This document shows positions 8,371 through 17,674 of a stretch of DNA of 49,801 nucleotides, one piece after another (within the stretch, counting starts at the first letter, position 1; every line of letters begins with the position of its first letter). This stretch comes from REEB85 sp018971455. Its GTDB lineage: Bacteria; Pseudomonadota; Alphaproteobacteria; Acetobacterales; Acetobacteraceae. Under the pieces are notes generated by a model. That model saw nothing but the letters and a program-made list of their open reading frames with translations, had not been told where the DNA came from and searched no databases. The stretch is taken from assembly GCA_028871195.1 (NCBI GenBank), contig JAGWNT010000016.1, forward strand, positions 1-49,801, written 5' to 3'. A program made the position numbers and the translations under genes.

Positions 8371-9873
8371 TCATTTCCAGGCATCGCCAAGATAGGCCTT
8401 GATAACTTCGGGGTTGCGGACCACCTCCGAAAACGTTCCGTCCGCAATCATCCTGCCGGCGTCCAGCACATAGACCCGGTCGGCCAGCATCGCGACGGTC
8501 GGCATATCGTGCTCCACGAGCAAAACCGACAGGTGCCGCTCTGCGATGACGCGGAGCAGGATTCGCGCCATGTTCTCCTTCTCGGCACTGTTGAGGCCCG
8601 CCGCAGGCTCATCCAGCAGCAGCACTCTGGCACCGGTGCCGATACAGCGGGCGAGCTCCACAAGCTTTCGGATGCCGTAAGGCAGGGAGGCGGTTGGCGA
8701 CGACGCCAGATGCCCGATTTCGAACAGATCAAGGAGGCGGCGGGCCTCGGGAGCCGCGTTGCTGGCGCTGCCGCTCGCCTCGATCGCTGCGAGCACGTTT
8801 TCCTGAACGGTCATCGTGCCGAAGAGCTGGAGGTTCTGGAAGGTCCGCGTGAGGCCGAGGCGGGCACGCCTGTGGGCCGGCAGACCGTGCAATTCCGTGC
8901 CAAAAAATCCGATCGTTCCAGTGTCGGGCGTTAGGAACCCCGCGATGCAGTTGATCAGCGTCGATTTGCCGGCGCCGTTCGGGCCGATCAGGGTGGCAAT
9001 CTCCCCCTCATGGACACGCAGCGTGACACCATCCAACGCGACATTCCCGCCGAAGCGAATGCCGACCCCCTCCACCTCCAGCGCCAGAGCGCGGCCGTTT
9101 TCTGCGCCGTCCGGTGCGCTTGCGCGTGGTCGTGTTTCCTGCTCGCCACGCGTTGCGCCGAGGTAGGCGCTGTGGACACCTTCCGCATTTGCGACAGCTT
9201 CCGCCGTGCCTTCCATGACGAGTTCCCCGCCTGACATGACGTGGACGCGATCGGCCACGCCCATGGCGGCGCTGGCGTTCTGTTCCACCAGCAGCACGGC
9301 GACCCCAAGACTGACGATCCGACGTAACCGGGCCAGCACCTCCTGGGAGAGCGCCGGCGAAAGGCCGAGCAGCGGCTCGTCGAGCATCAGCAGCAGCGGT
9401 TGCGCGAGGAGGCCGCGGCTGATCGCAAGCATCTGCTGCTGTCCACCGGAGAGAGTGCCAGCAAGCTGCCGGGATCGCTCCGCGAGAATGGGGAACAATT
9501 CGAAGACGTCACCCAACGAGATTTTGGGCCGCGCACTGGGAGTGCCCCGCGGGCGTGCGAACTGGCCGAGGAGGAGGGTTTCCTCCACCGTGAGTTCCGG
9601 GAAAATCCCGCGCCCTTCCGGCACGTGCACAATGCCCTGGCGCGCAATCTGGTGTGCCGGCGATCCCTGTATGGCCTCCCCCCGCCACGTGATCTCTCCC
9701 TCCGACGGCCGGAGCACGCCGGAGATGGTGCGCAACAGGGTGGATTTACCGGCGCCGTTCGCGCCCAGAACCGCGACGATCTCACCTTTGTCAACGTGCA
9801 TGGATAGCGACTTGACGACCTGGATCGCGCCATATCCGACCGAAACGCCCGATAGTTTCAGCAACCCGGTCAT
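8371..9873 (-). CDS. Fused ABC transporter ATPase (LivF-LivG domains in one chain)
   Basis: A 500-residue protein with two complete nucleotide-binding domains. Domain 1 (about 1-240) is LivF-like: P-loop GANGAGKST at 37-45, signature LSGGQQQM, Walker B LLLMLDEP and VEQNASAAM. Domain 2 (about 262-500) is LivG-like: P-loop GPNGAGKST, RTFQNLQLFGTMTVQEN, signature LPYGIRK, Walker B VLLLDEP, VEHDMPTV and a C terminus YLGDAWK. LPYG instead of LSGG is normal for LivG. These subunits are usually separate genes. It begins one base after the fused permease gene ends, so the whole membrane machine comes from two adjacent genes. It should energise uptake of the ligand bound by SBP2 and perhaps other SBPs. 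Confidence 0.93.
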   Translation of the reverse strand: MTGLLKLSGVSVGYGAIQVVKSLSMHVDKGEIVAVLGANGAGKSTLLRTISGVLRPSEGEITWRGEAIQGSPAHQIARQGIVHVPEGRGIFPELTVEETLLLGQFARPRGTPSARPKISLGDVFELFPILAERSRQLAGTLSGGQQQMLAISRGLLAQPLLLMLDEPLLGLSPALSQEVLARLRRIVSLGVAVLLVEQNASAAMGVADRVHVMSGGELVMEGTAEAVANAEGVHSAYLGATRGEQETRPRASAPDGAENGRALALEVEGVGIRFGGNVALDGVTLRVHEGEIATLIGPNGAGKSTLINCIAGFLTPDTGTIGFFGTELHGLPAHRRARLGLTRTFQNLQLFGTMTVQENVLAAIEASGSASNAAPEARRLLDLFEIGHLASSPTASLPYGIRKLVELARCIGTGARVLLLDEPAAGLNSAEKENMARILLRVIAERHLSVLLVEHDMPTVAMLADRVYVLDAGRMIADGTFSEVVRNPEVIKAYLGDAWK

Positions 9874-9874
9874 G

Positions 9875-11770
9875 TCAGGTGCGCGCCGTCGTCGGCGTGA
9901 CAGGCGATCTCCCGAAGCGGCGGAGGATCATCGACGGCAGGGCGGCGAGGCCTTCGGGGCTGAGCACCAGGAGGGCGAGCAACACCGTCCCGTAGACGAC
10001 GTCGGGGGAGAGGTGGAAATCACCCGCATAGGCCGGCACGTAGGTTATAAACAGCGCGCCGATCACGCTGCCGATGGTCGAGCCGCTGCCGCCGATCACG
10101 CCGCCGAGCAGCAGGTAGACGGCGATCCACACATTGTAGATCTCAGGGCTGATGAAGCCGACGAGAACGCCGGTCAGCGCGCCGCTCAGGCCGGCCAGCG
10201 CGGCGCTCCAGCCGAAGGCGGATAGCTTGACCATGGCGATATTGAGCCCGATCGAGCGCGCGCCAAGCTCGCTGTCTCGCACGGCGCGCCAGCGCCGTCC
10301 CACCGTGGAGAGTTCGAGCGCCAGCGTAATGCAGGTGGCGAGGGCCGCCATGCCGAGAACGAGCCAATATTTTGGCAAATCGTCGGCGAGCCAGGCCGGC
10401 ACTTTGTAGAGCATGCCCGACGCGCCCCCGACGACACTGAGCTTGAGCAGCACCTCGGGCACCGTCCAGCCAAAAGCCAGTGTGAGTAGCGCCAGATAGA
10501 GGCCGCTCAGCCTCGTTGCCGGCAAGCCGATGGCAACGCCGAGCGCCGCCGAGGCGGACGTTGCAAAAAGCAGTGCCGCCCAGAGCGGCCAGCCCCAGTA
10601 TGTCGTCGCCACCGCCGCGACATAGGCGCCCACCGCCATGAACGCGCTGTGACCAAGTGAAAGCTGGCCGCTATGCCCGCTTAGTACATTCAGACCGAGA
10701 ATTGCCAGGAACGAGGCAATTGCGCTGGCCAGGCGATAGATTTGATACGAGCCCGCAGGTAACAGGAATGGCATCGCAAGGAACCCCGCCAGCAGGGCCA
10801 GATACCCCGCCCAACGAAGAAGCGGGGAGGCTCCTGACCCATGTCCCTCGCCGCGTTGGCCGACAATGTTTGACCTGGTGAAGTCCCTGATCGGCGGTTC
10901 GCCCACCTTCAGCTCGGGCCGCCCGAACAGCCCGTGCGGCCGCAGCATCAGCACGAGCACAATCACCGCGAATGTCGTGGATTTGATGAAGCCGGTGGTG
11001 ACATAGGCCGCGACGATGTTGATGATCACCCCGAACGCGATGCCGCCGGCCAGCACCCCCCCGAGGCTCGTGAACCCGCCCAGCACCACTGCGGCAAAGG
11101 TGCTGAGGATGAACTGGGTGAAGATTGTGGGATCAAGCTGGACCCGCGCCGTTACGAACAGCGCCGCCAACGCACCGCATGCGCCGCTCAGACTCCATGT
11201 GGCGAGGCGGATTGCCGCGGTGTCGATACCGAGCAGAGAGGCCGTCATCGGGCCTGCGCTGGTTGCGCGCATTGCCAGACCGAAGCTGGTCCCGAGGACT
11301 AGGCGGACGGCGGCGAGGACGGCCAGTCCCGTTACCAGCAGAATGAACAGGCTTGAACTGCCGACCGAGACCTCGCCGAGATGCAGCGCGAAGAGCGAGG
11401 AGAAGGGCAGCGGAAGCGATTGCACGGTGGTTCCCCAGATGCTTGCAATCGCGCCCTGGAAAATCAGCAGCAGCCCCATGGTGCCGATGCCCACGGTAAG
11501 CGGATTGGAATCACGCAACGGCCGGCAGACGGCGAGGTCGGTGAGGGCTCCGAGCGCCGCACCGACGAGAAGAGCGACAAGGACGGCGACGAAGTAGGGA
11601 AGATGCAGTCCTAACAGTGCGAACGCGCTGTATGCCGCGAACCCACCAATGCCGCCAAAGGCGAAATTGAGCACGCCCGAGGTGCGATAGCTCAGCACCA
11701 GGCCCAGCGCGGTCAGGGCGTAGAGCCCGCCGCTGACAATGCCCGAGATGATGATGCTGATCAGCTCCAT
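9875..11770 (-). CDS. Fused branched-chain-type ABC transporter permease (LivH-LivM)
   Basis: A 631-residue inner-membrane protein. Residues 1 to about 290 are LivH-like, starting ISGIVSGGLYALTALGLVL and including the GIDTAAIRL and LGGFTSLGG signatures. After a hydrophilic linker at about 290-320, residues 320-631 are LivM-like, with NVLSGHSGQLSLGHSAFM, the RAVRDSELGARSIGLN coupling-helix region and LLLGGVIGGSGSTIG. Each half has many hydrophobic segments. The two permeases are separate genes in the model system. The gene has an ATG at 11770 with a GAGG site upstream and follows the SBP2 gene after 127 bp containing a strong hairpin. Confidence 0.93.
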   Translation of the reverse strand: MELISIIISGIVSGGLYALTALGLVLSYRTSGVLNFAFGGIGGFAAYSAFALLGLHLPYFVAVLVALLVGAALGALTDLAVCRPLRDSNPLTVGIGTMGLLLIFQGAIASIWGTTVQSLPLPFSSLFALHLGEVSVGSSSLFILLVTGLAVLAAVRLVLGTSFGLAMRATSAGPMTASLLGIDTAAIRLATWSLSGACGALAALFVTARVQLDPTIFTQFILSTFAAVVLGGFTSLGGVLAGGIAFGVIINIVAAYVTTGFIKSTTFAVIVLVLMLRPHGLFGRPELKVGEPPIRDFTRSNIVGQRGEGHGSGASPLLRWAGYLALLAGFLAMPFLLPAGSYQIYRLASAIASFLAILGLNVLSGHSGQLSLGHSAFMAVGAYVAAVATTYWGWPLWAALLFATSASAALGVAIGLPATRLSGLYLALLTLAFGWTVPEVLLKLSVVGGASGMLYKVPAWLADDLPKYWLVLGMAALATCITLALELSTVGRRWRAVRDSELGARSIGLNIAMVKLSAFGWSAALAGLSGALTGVLVGFISPEIYNVWIAVYLLLGGVIGGSGSTIGSVIGALFITYVPAYAGDFHLSPDVVYGTVLLALLVLSPEGLAALPSMILRRFGRSPVTPTTART

Positions 11771-11860
11771 TGTCAGCCTCGCCCGTGACCCGCGCTCGCC
11801 ATCACGCGCGCGCGGCGTCTCGTTCCTTCACGTGACGGTGGGCGAAGCACGACGGCGCCA

Positions 11861-11886
11861 GACGGGCCTGGGCGGCCAGGCCCGTC
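11861..11886 (-). other. Strong stem-loop between SBP2 and the permease gene
   Basis: A perfect 11-bp stem (GACGGGCCTGG at 11861-11871, CCAGGCCCGTC at 11876-11886) with a four-base loop lies 11 bases past the SBP2 stop on the minus strand. No T run follows. Hairpins after binding-protein genes commonly protect the upstream message, so that the SBP is made in excess of the membrane parts. Confidence 0.65.
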
Positions 11887-11897
11887 CACGCGCCTCC

Positions 11898-13079
11898 TCA
11901 CGGAATGTCCATCAGCGGTTGTACCTGGACAAACTTTCCGCCCTGCACCTCGAACATCGCTGCCTTGGTGGCACCCGTATGGTCCGTCTTGGTGTAGGTG
12001 ATGGAGGGGAACATACCCAGCGGGACGTCGTGGATGGTCTCGAGCGCCGCCTCGAATGTGGCCCAGGTTAGCGCAGCACCTTTGGCGGTCGCCCGGCGCA
12101 CGCCCTCGACGATGATCGCGGCCCCCGTCCAACCCTGGCCGGCAAAAGCCCCGATGGCCGAGGCCTGGCCGGCCTTTGTCAACTCATCCCTGAACTGCTT
12201 TGCGTTCCGCGTGTTCGAATCCACCGGCATTGATTGCGAGTCGATGTAAGTCCCTTCCGCCAGCGGACCGGCGAGCTTGAGGTAGGCCGGGATCAGGTTG
12301 GCGTAGATCGCCACATACTTCGGATGATAACCGATCGCGTCGGCCGCCTTCTGCATGCCTGGCAACTGGCTGGCGCCACCGCCGAAGAAGACGACCGCGT
12401 CAGCCCCGGCATCCTTCACGCGGGCGGCGTACGGCGCCCAATCGGTGGTGTCGACCGGGAAGGGAATGGTCACGACCAATTTCGCCCCATTCGCAGTGGC
12501 GAAAGCGGGTAGTGTTTTGAGTCCGGGATGGCCGATCGCGGTGTCCTCGTAGACATAGGCGATCTTCTTGCGGTCGAGCTTCTTGATGGCATACTGCGCC
12601 TCGAAAAGCGGCAGCCGATCGTACCGCACGTTGACCCCGAATACGTTGGGCACGACCGGCGCAAGAAGTGAGCTGTCAGCCATGGTCAGCATCGGTGTCT
12701 GCAATTGGGTCGCCTGAGGCATCAGCGCCTGTACGATGGCACTGCCGATGACGAACATTGCGAAGACTTTGTCGCTCTTCGCGAGCTCCCGGGCGACCGC
12801 CACTCCCTGCGCCGGCTGTAGTGCGTTGTCGCGTGGGACGTATTTGAAGGTGTAACCGTTCACGCCACCGTCGCGATTGATCATGTCAAAATAGATTTGC
12901 ACGGCACTGTTCGCCTGCATCGCCAGGCTCGAGCCGCTCAGGATCACATCGCCGCCGATGGTGATGACCTTGCCCGCTATTCCCTGCTGGTCGGCCGCAC
13001 GGCCGGGGCCAGCGGTGACTGCCAGCCCCACGGCGGCGGCGCAAAAGCGCGATAGAAACCGGATTTTTTTGTTTGGCAT
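11898..13079 (-). CDS. ABC transporter substrate-binding protein, SBP2 (partner of the fused transporter)
   Basis: A 393-residue periplasmic protein with a signal peptide at 1-28 (cleavage after GRA) followed by KVITIGGDVILSGSS, the start of a Peripla_BP_6 domain. It is clearly different from the four APWG-type SBPs in the window: it lacks that loop and has INRDGGVNGYTFKYVPRDN instead of the GGLDVGGKKYQI segment. A GAGGA site precedes the ATG. Its position directly upstream of the fused permease and ATPase makes it the cognate binding protein. The ligand is unknown; carboxylates and aromatic acids are common for this family as well as amino acids. Confidence 0.92.
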   Translation of the reverse strand: MPNKKIRFLSRFCAAAVGLAVTAGPGRAADQQGIAGKVITIGGDVILSGSSLAMQANSAVQIYFDMINRDGGVNGYTFKYVPRDNALQPAQGVAVARELAKSDKVFAMFVIGSAIVQALMPQATQLQTPMLTMADSSLLAPVVPNVFGVNVRYDRLPLFEAQYAIKKLDRKKIAYVYEDTAIGHPGLKTLPAFATANGAKLVVTIPFPVDTTDWAPYAARVKDAGADAVVFFGGGASQLPGMQKAADAIGYHPKYVAIYANLIPAYLKLAGPLAEGTYIDSQSMPVDSNTRNAKQFRDELTKAGQASAIGAFAGQGWTGAAIIVEGVRRATAKGAALTWATFEAALETIHDVPLGMFPSITYTKTDHTGATKAAMFEVQGGKFVQVQPLMDIP

Positions 13080-13198
13080 TGTGAGTTCCTCCTTTTCAGT
13101 GTGTTTGGCCGGTTCGTTTCGGCAATGGGTTCGATCAGCGGCTAGTTCGGGGCTGCTGCGGGTGCGGGAAGGATGCCGAGCTCTCCCAGCACTGCGGG

Positions 13199-14221
13199 TC
13201 AGAGCAGGAATACGCCCTTGCCTCCGCTCTGCTTGTCGAAGCTCGCATAGGCCTCGCTCGCCTGATCGAGTGTCCAGCGGTCGGTGAACAACTGGTCGAG
13301 GTCGAGCCCGCGATCGGCGACATATTCAGCACAGACCCTTTGAGCCTGGATCGACATAGTCCAGGACGTCATCACGCGCAGCTGCAACCGCAGATGCGCC
13401 GCGACCGACAAGGTCGCCTCGGAGCCGAGGCCGACGAGGCATATCGTCCCCCAGGGACGGACGGATTGAAGTGCATCGCGCCCCGCCTGCGCCGCGCCGG
13501 ACGTCTCGAGCGCCATCATGACGCCACGGCCGCCGGTCAGCTCCCGGATTGCCTCGGGCGCCCTGCCATCCCGGGGATTTACCACGAAGTCGGCGCCAAA
13601 GGCCGTCGCGGTTGCAAGCCGTGTCTCGCTGATGTCGAGCGCAATGACACGAGCGCCTTGTGCCTTTGCCAGCATCGTTGCGGAAAGGCCGACCGGTCCT
13701 TGTCCAAAGACGGCGACCGTGTCGCGACCCGTAAGGCCCATTCGCTCAAGCGCGCCCCAGGCCGTGCCGGTGCCGCACGAAATCGCGGCGCCTGCCGCAA
13801 AGCTCAGCCGTTCGTCGAGTGGAACCAGCGTGCTCGCCGGCACTTTCATATATGGGGCGTGCGCTCCGTTCGCATTCTGCCCATAGACCTTGACCGGTAC
13901 ACTCTGGCACATTTGTGCCCATCCGGAGCGGCAATATTCGCAGTCGGTGCAGCCATGATAGTGATGAACCATCACCCGCGCGCCGTGGCGTGCTGTCGGA
14001 ACGTCGACACCTGCACCGACGGCTACGACGACGCCGCAAGGTTCGTGCCCTGCGATGATACGTGTCGCGCCCACGGTTGGCGCGCGCCGGTAATAGTGCA
14101 GATCGCTGCCGCACATGCCGGAAGCCTTGATCTGCAGCACGACCTCACCTGGTCCCGGAGTAGGGTCTGGAAAGGTCGCCAGCTCGACGGTGCGGTTGCC
14201 TGGGAAAGTAATGCCGCGCAT
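13199..14221 (-). CDS. Zinc-dependent dehydrogenase (threonine/sorbitol dehydrogenase-like MDR)
   Basis: A 340-residue medium-chain dehydrogenase. Zinc ligands appear in SGMCGSDLHYY and AGHEPCG. A structural zinc cluster lies in HGCTDCEYCRSGWAQMC. The Rossmann motif is FGQGPVGLSAT, followed by an acidic residue in ALDISETR, which favours NAD. The ATG at 14221 is preferred because codons upstream belong to the end of the crotonase gene in another frame. It lies 34 bp after that gene and 119 bp before SBP2. It is only distantly like the ADHs at 4152 and 33426. Substrate unknown. Confidence 0.9.
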   Translation of the reverse strand: MRGITFPGNRTVELATFPDPTPGPGEVVLQIKASGMCGSDLHYYRRAPTVGATRIIAGHEPCGVVVAVGAGVDVPTARHGARVMVHHYHGCTDCEYCRSGWAQMCQSVPVKVYGQNANGAHAPYMKVPASTLVPLDERLSFAAGAAISCGTGTAWGALERMGLTGRDTVAVFGQGPVGLSATMLAKAQGARVIALDISETRLATATAFGADFVVNPRDGRAPEAIRELTGGRGVMMALETSGAAQAGRDALQSVRPWGTICLVGLGSEATLSVAAHLRLQLRVMTSWTMSIQAQRVCAEYVADRGLDLDQLFTDRWTLDQASEAYASFDKQSGGKGVFLL

Positions 14222-14255
14222 GAACGTCGCCCGGATTTGTTGTTGCCGATACCCT

Positions 14256-15059
14256 CTATCTGCCGACGTAAGCGGGCGGCCGCCTCTCGACGATTGCCGC
14301 AACGGCTTCGCGCTGATCGGCGGTGCTCTGCGCAATTGCCTGGAAAGCCGCCGAAAGCTCAAGGCAGTCCCCCAGGCTGAGCTGCAGCGATTGCCGCAAT
14401 AGCCGCTTGTTCAGGCGAATGCTGACCGGCGGGAAGGCCGCAATCCTGCGCGCGAGATCGAGTGCCGTCTCGGTCAGCACCGCGCGTTCGACGACATGCG
14501 TCACAAGGCCCCAGCTTTTCGCCTCTTCCGCTTCGATCATGCGGCAGGTCATAGCCATCTCGATCGCCCGCGGCACGCCGACGATGCGCGGCAAAAACCA
14601 GGCGCCGCCATCGCCGGGCACCAGGCCGACGCGCAGGAAGCTTTCCGCAAACTTGGCATCTGTCGCGCCGACGCGAATGTCGCACATGCAGGCAAGGTCG
14701 CATCCCGCGCCAATAGCGACACCCTGCACCGCGGCGATGACCGGCACGTCGAGCGTGTGAAACAGGCGCGGGATGGCCTGGATGCTCTGCCGGTAGCCTT
14801 CCTGCATCTCGTGCGGTGTGCCGCCGAACATCGGGTCCGTGCGCTCGCGCATGTCCTTGACATTGCCACCTGAACAGAACCCGTCGCCGGCGGCATCCAG
14901 CACCACGCAGCAGAGCCCTTGCTCGCCGTTCAGCGACGCCAGAAAATCAGAGATCTCCTGAATCATCGGCCGCGACAGCGCATTGCGGGTCGCCGGGTCG
15001 TTCAGTGTCGCACGCAGGATGGGCCCCTGGCGCTCGATCAGCAATTTCTTTTCAGTCAC
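14256..15059 (-). CDS. Enoyl-CoA hydratase/isomerase (crotonase family)
   Basis: A 267-residue crotonase with DGFCSGGNVKDM, then AAVQGVAIGAGCDLACMCDIRVG, and FAESFLRVGLVPGDGGAWFLPRI, the classical second active-site segment including the Glu of FAESF. The start is GTG at 15059, which follows GGAGG at ideal spacing; an ATG at 15110 would overlap the upstream gene and lacks such a site. It sits 74 bp after the molybdenum hydroxylase gene in the site-B operon. It could hydrate an unsaturated acyl-CoA intermediate; the exact substrate cannot be told. Confidence 0.91.
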   Translation of the reverse strand: MTEKKLLIERQGPILRATLNDPATRNALSRPMIQEISDFLASLNGEQGLCCVVLDAAGDGFCSGGNVKDMRERTDPMFGGTPHEMQEGYRQSIQAIPRLFHTLDVPVIAAVQGVAIGAGCDLACMCDIRVGATDAKFAESFLRVGLVPGDGGAWFLPRIVGVPRAIEMAMTCRMIEAEEAKSWGLVTHVVERAVLTETALDLARRIAAFPPVSIRLNKRLLRQSLQLSLGDCLELSAAFQAIAQSTADQREAVAAIVERRPPAYVGR

Positions 15060-15133
15060 CGCGCCTCCTTCTCCATTCGGTCCGCTGACAGAGGAGCCAG
15101 CGATTATCATTTCGGCGCGAGTGGTCCCGCCGC

Positions 15134-17500
15134 TCACTGGATCTGGCCGGATTTCGCGGCCGCGATGGCTTGCCATATCCGCTCCGGCGTTGCGGGCATG
15201 TCGATGTTGCGCACTCCGAGTGGAGACAGCGCATCGACGACAGCATTCATAAGGCTTGAGAGCGATCCGGTGCACCCCGCCTCGCCGACGCCTTTGACCC
15301 CAAGCGGGTTGGTCTTTGCCGGTTGCGGTCGGTGGCGAACCACGAAGCGGGGCGCGTGGTCGGCGCGGGGCATTGCGTAGTCCATGAATGAGCCGCTCAG
15401 AAGCTGTCCATTCTCATCGAAAACCGCGTTTTCGAGCAGGATCTGACCGATGCCCTGAACCACACCGCCATGCAGCTGGCCTTCCAGTAGGAGCGGGTTG
15501 ATGATCGTCCCGATATCGTTCACCATCACATACGAAACAACCTCGACCTCGCCGGTAGCTTCGTCGATCTCGACCTCGCTGATGTGGCAGCCGTTGGGAA
15601 ATGTCACCCCCGGTCCCTCGTTGACCAGGCTGACATCGAGTGTCTTTGGGAGATCATCGGGGATATCGCGCGCTTCACGCACTTTCCGTCCGAGTTCAAT
15701 GACCGAGATCATGCGATCCGTGCCAACCACGTCGAAGCGTCCAGCGGAGAATTCGATGTCGCGCGTGTCAGCCTCCAGGGCCCACCCCGCGAGTAGGCGG
15801 CCTTTCTCGATTACCTCGTTGCCCGCGGCGATCACGGCGGTGCCAGATGAGATCATTGAGCGCGACCCACCGCTGCCGCCGCCGAACACGATTTCGTCGC
15901 TGTTGCCTTGTCGCAACCGGATGAGGTCGAACGGGATGCCGAGGTGGCTGCTGACGATCTGGCCAATGCTTGTCGTGTGACCCTGCCCGTAATCGAGAGT
16001 GCCAGTGATGATGGTGACTGTGCCATTCTCCTCGAAGCGTATGGCGCCCATCTCGGTGGTGCCGCCCGAGGTCGCCTCCAGGAAGCAGCCAATCCCGAGG
16101 CCGCGCAACCTCCCTCTCGTCGATGCGTCAGCGCGACGCGCCTCGAACCCGGTCACGTCCGCGGCCTCCAAGGCCTCTTCCATCAGCCCGGTGAAGTCCC
16201 CGCTGTCGTAGACCAGGCCGGACTGCGCTTTGTATGGCAATTCTGCTGGCGTCACCTGGTTGCGGCGGCGCAGCTCGATCCGGTCGATGCCAGTCAGACG
16301 GGCGGCCTCGTCGATCAGCCGCTCCATGATGTAATTGCCTTCGGGGCGGCCCGCTCCCCGATAGGCGCCGACGGGGGATTTGTTCGTCAGTACGCAGCGC
16401 ATTGCCACATCCAGAACCGGCAGGCGATACATGCTGCAGCTGTTGATGACGATGGAGCGTGTCGCAGGCAGCATGCCGTATGCGGTCAGATACGCGCCGA
16501 GGTCACCGTATCCCTCAATCTGCAAGGCAAGAAAGCGTCCCTCCGCGTCCAGCGCCAGTGCCGCGTTGTATTGTTGCGCCCGACCATGGGTATCGGAGAC
16601 GAAGCTCGGCGTCCGTTCCTCCGTCCATTTCACCGGGCGGCCGAGGGCGCGCGCGGCGTACAGAGCGCAGAGTGGTTCGGGGAACATCGAGATACGCATG
16701 CCGAAGGAGCCGCCGACATGCCCGGTAAGCACCGTTACGCGCGCCGCGTCGGTCCCCAGGAGGGTCGCGAGCTCGTTGCGCACTGCATGCACACCCTGGC
16801 AGGGTGTCTGGAGCGTCCAGTGATCGGCGGTTGGGTCATACGTCGCAAGGCATGACCGCAGCTCCATCGGGTTGATGATGATGCGCGAGTCCGCGAGGGA
16901 TAGCCGAACCACATGAGCGGCCGCGGCGAAGGCCGCCTCGGTCCTGGCGCTGTCGCCGGAATGAAAATCCAGCACCGTGTTGTTTGGAATGTCGTCGAAC
17001 AGCAGAGGGGCCCCGGGTCGAACCGCCTCGGCGGGGTCGAACACCACCGGGAGTTGGTCGATTTCCACGACCACCGCCTCCGCAGCATCCCGCGCGGCGG
17101 TCAGCGACACCGCCGCGACGCAGGCGACGGGATCGCCGACATAACGAACGCGGTCCGTGGCCAATGCCCAGCGCTCAGGCTGACGAAACGGCGTTCCATC
17201 ACGGCCTTGCAGACTGACGATGCTTGTGAACGGCCCCAACCCTGCCTGCCGCAGGTCCGTAGCGGTCCAGATGCCGAGCACACCCGGCATCGTCCGTGCA
17301 TGTGCGGTATCGATCGTGCGGATCAACCCGTGGGCCACGGGACTGCGCACCATGACAAGGTATACCTGGTCCGGCGCGGAGATGTCGTCTGTGTAGCGGC
17401 CCTGGCCGCGCAGCAGAACCGGGTCCTCGGTGCGCGGCACCGGCTGGCCCACACCGAATTTCATCATGTCGTGATCGGTGACGACGCTACTGCTCGACAC
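15134..17500 (-). CDS. CoxL-like molybdopterin-binding subunit (xanthine dehydrogenase/aldehyde oxidase family)
   Basis: A 788-residue molybdenum hydroxylase large subunit. The N-terminal Ald_Xan_dh domain begins GQPVPRTEDPVLLRGQGRYTDDI, the active-site region reads GAYRGAGRPEGNY, and the C-terminal GVKGVGEAG carries the catalytic glutamate. AYRGAGR marks a form II CoxL-type enzyme; true CO dehydrogenase has AYRCSFR. The usual partners, a 2Fe-2S subunit and an FAD subunit, are absent from the window. I favour the GTG at 17500 (GAGG upstream); ATGs at 17467 and 17464 are alternatives. The ATG at 17602 lies within the promoter, upstream of the expected start of transcription, so it is unlikely. 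First gene of the site-B operon. Likely hydroxylates or oxidises an aldehyde or heterocycle. Confidence 0.9.
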   Translation of the reverse strand: MSSSSVVTDHDMMKFGVGQPVPRTEDPVLLRGQGRYTDDISAPDQVYLVMVRSPVAHGLIRTIDTAHARTMPGVLGIWTATDLRQAGLGPFTSIVSLQGRDGTPFRQPERWALATDRVRYVGDPVACVAAVSLTAARDAAEAVVVEIDQLPVVFDPAEAVRPGAPLLFDDIPNNTVLDFHSGDSARTEAAFAAAAHVVRLSLADSRIIINPMELRSCLATYDPTADHWTLQTPCQGVHAVRNELATLLGTDAARVTVLTGHVGGSFGMRISMFPEPLCALYAARALGRPVKWTEERTPSFVSDTHGRAQQYNAALALDAEGRFLALQIEGYGDLGAYLTAYGMLPATRSIVINSCSMYRLPVLDVAMRCVLTNKSPVGAYRGAGRPEGNYIMERLIDEAARLTGIDRIELRRRNQVTPAELPYKAQSGLVYDSGDFTGLMEEALEAADVTGFEARRADASTRGRLRGLGIGCFLEATSGGTTEMGAIRFEENGTVTIITGTLDYGQGHTTSIGQIVSSHLGIPFDLIRLRQGNSDEIVFGGGSGGSRSMISSGTAVIAAGNEVIEKGRLLAGWALEADTRDIEFSAGRFDVVGTDRMISVIELGRKVREARDIPDDLPKTLDVSLVNEGPGVTFPNGCHISEVEIDEATGEVEVVSYVMVNDIGTIINPLLLEGQLHGGVVQGIGQILLENAVFDENGQLLSGSFMDYAMPRADHAPRFVVRHRPQPAKTNPLGVKGVGEAGCTGSLSSLMNAVVDALSPLGVRNIDMPATPERIWQAIAAAKSGQIQ

Positions 17501-17567
17501 GGCCTCGGTCGCCCCTTCCCATGGCTGTATCCTCCGTTCCGCCTTCGCGAGAGATGATGTAAAAGTG

Positions 17568-17628
17568 CGGATATAAGAACGAGCACTCGTAGTTACGCAC
17601 AAAATATACCCAACACTGCGCCTGTCAA
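17568..17628 (-). promoter_or_regulatory. Promoter with paired-palindrome operator B, for the nine-gene minus-strand operon
   Basis: On the minus strand a perfect -35 TTGACA (17628-17623), a 16-bp spacer and TATTTT (17606-17601) are followed three bases later by the paired element: CGTAGTTACG (17588-17597) and the half-degenerate CGGATATAAG (17568-17577), centres 20 bp apart. The element would cover the transcription start, which suits a repressor. The first gene starts about 68 bp further on. Confidence 0.75.
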
Positions 17629-17674
17629 GCGAATGTCCGGGCTGTGCCGGCCCGCCGGCGACCTTGCTGGTGCG

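Noticed and set aside
8371..9100. Apparent loss of the LSGG signature in the second ATPase domain
   Set aside because: LivG proteins normally carry a YG-type variant here, so LPYGIRK is not evidence of inactivation.
17359..17368. The palindrome AGGTATACCT as an eighth operator
   Set aside because: It lies inside the molybdenum hydroxylase gene, lacks the CG ends, and has no partner 20 bp away.
15134..17500. Carbon monoxide dehydrogenase (CoxL form I)
   Set aside because: The active-site segment is AYRGAGR, not the AYRCSFR of true CO dehydrogenases, and CoxM and CoxS are absent.
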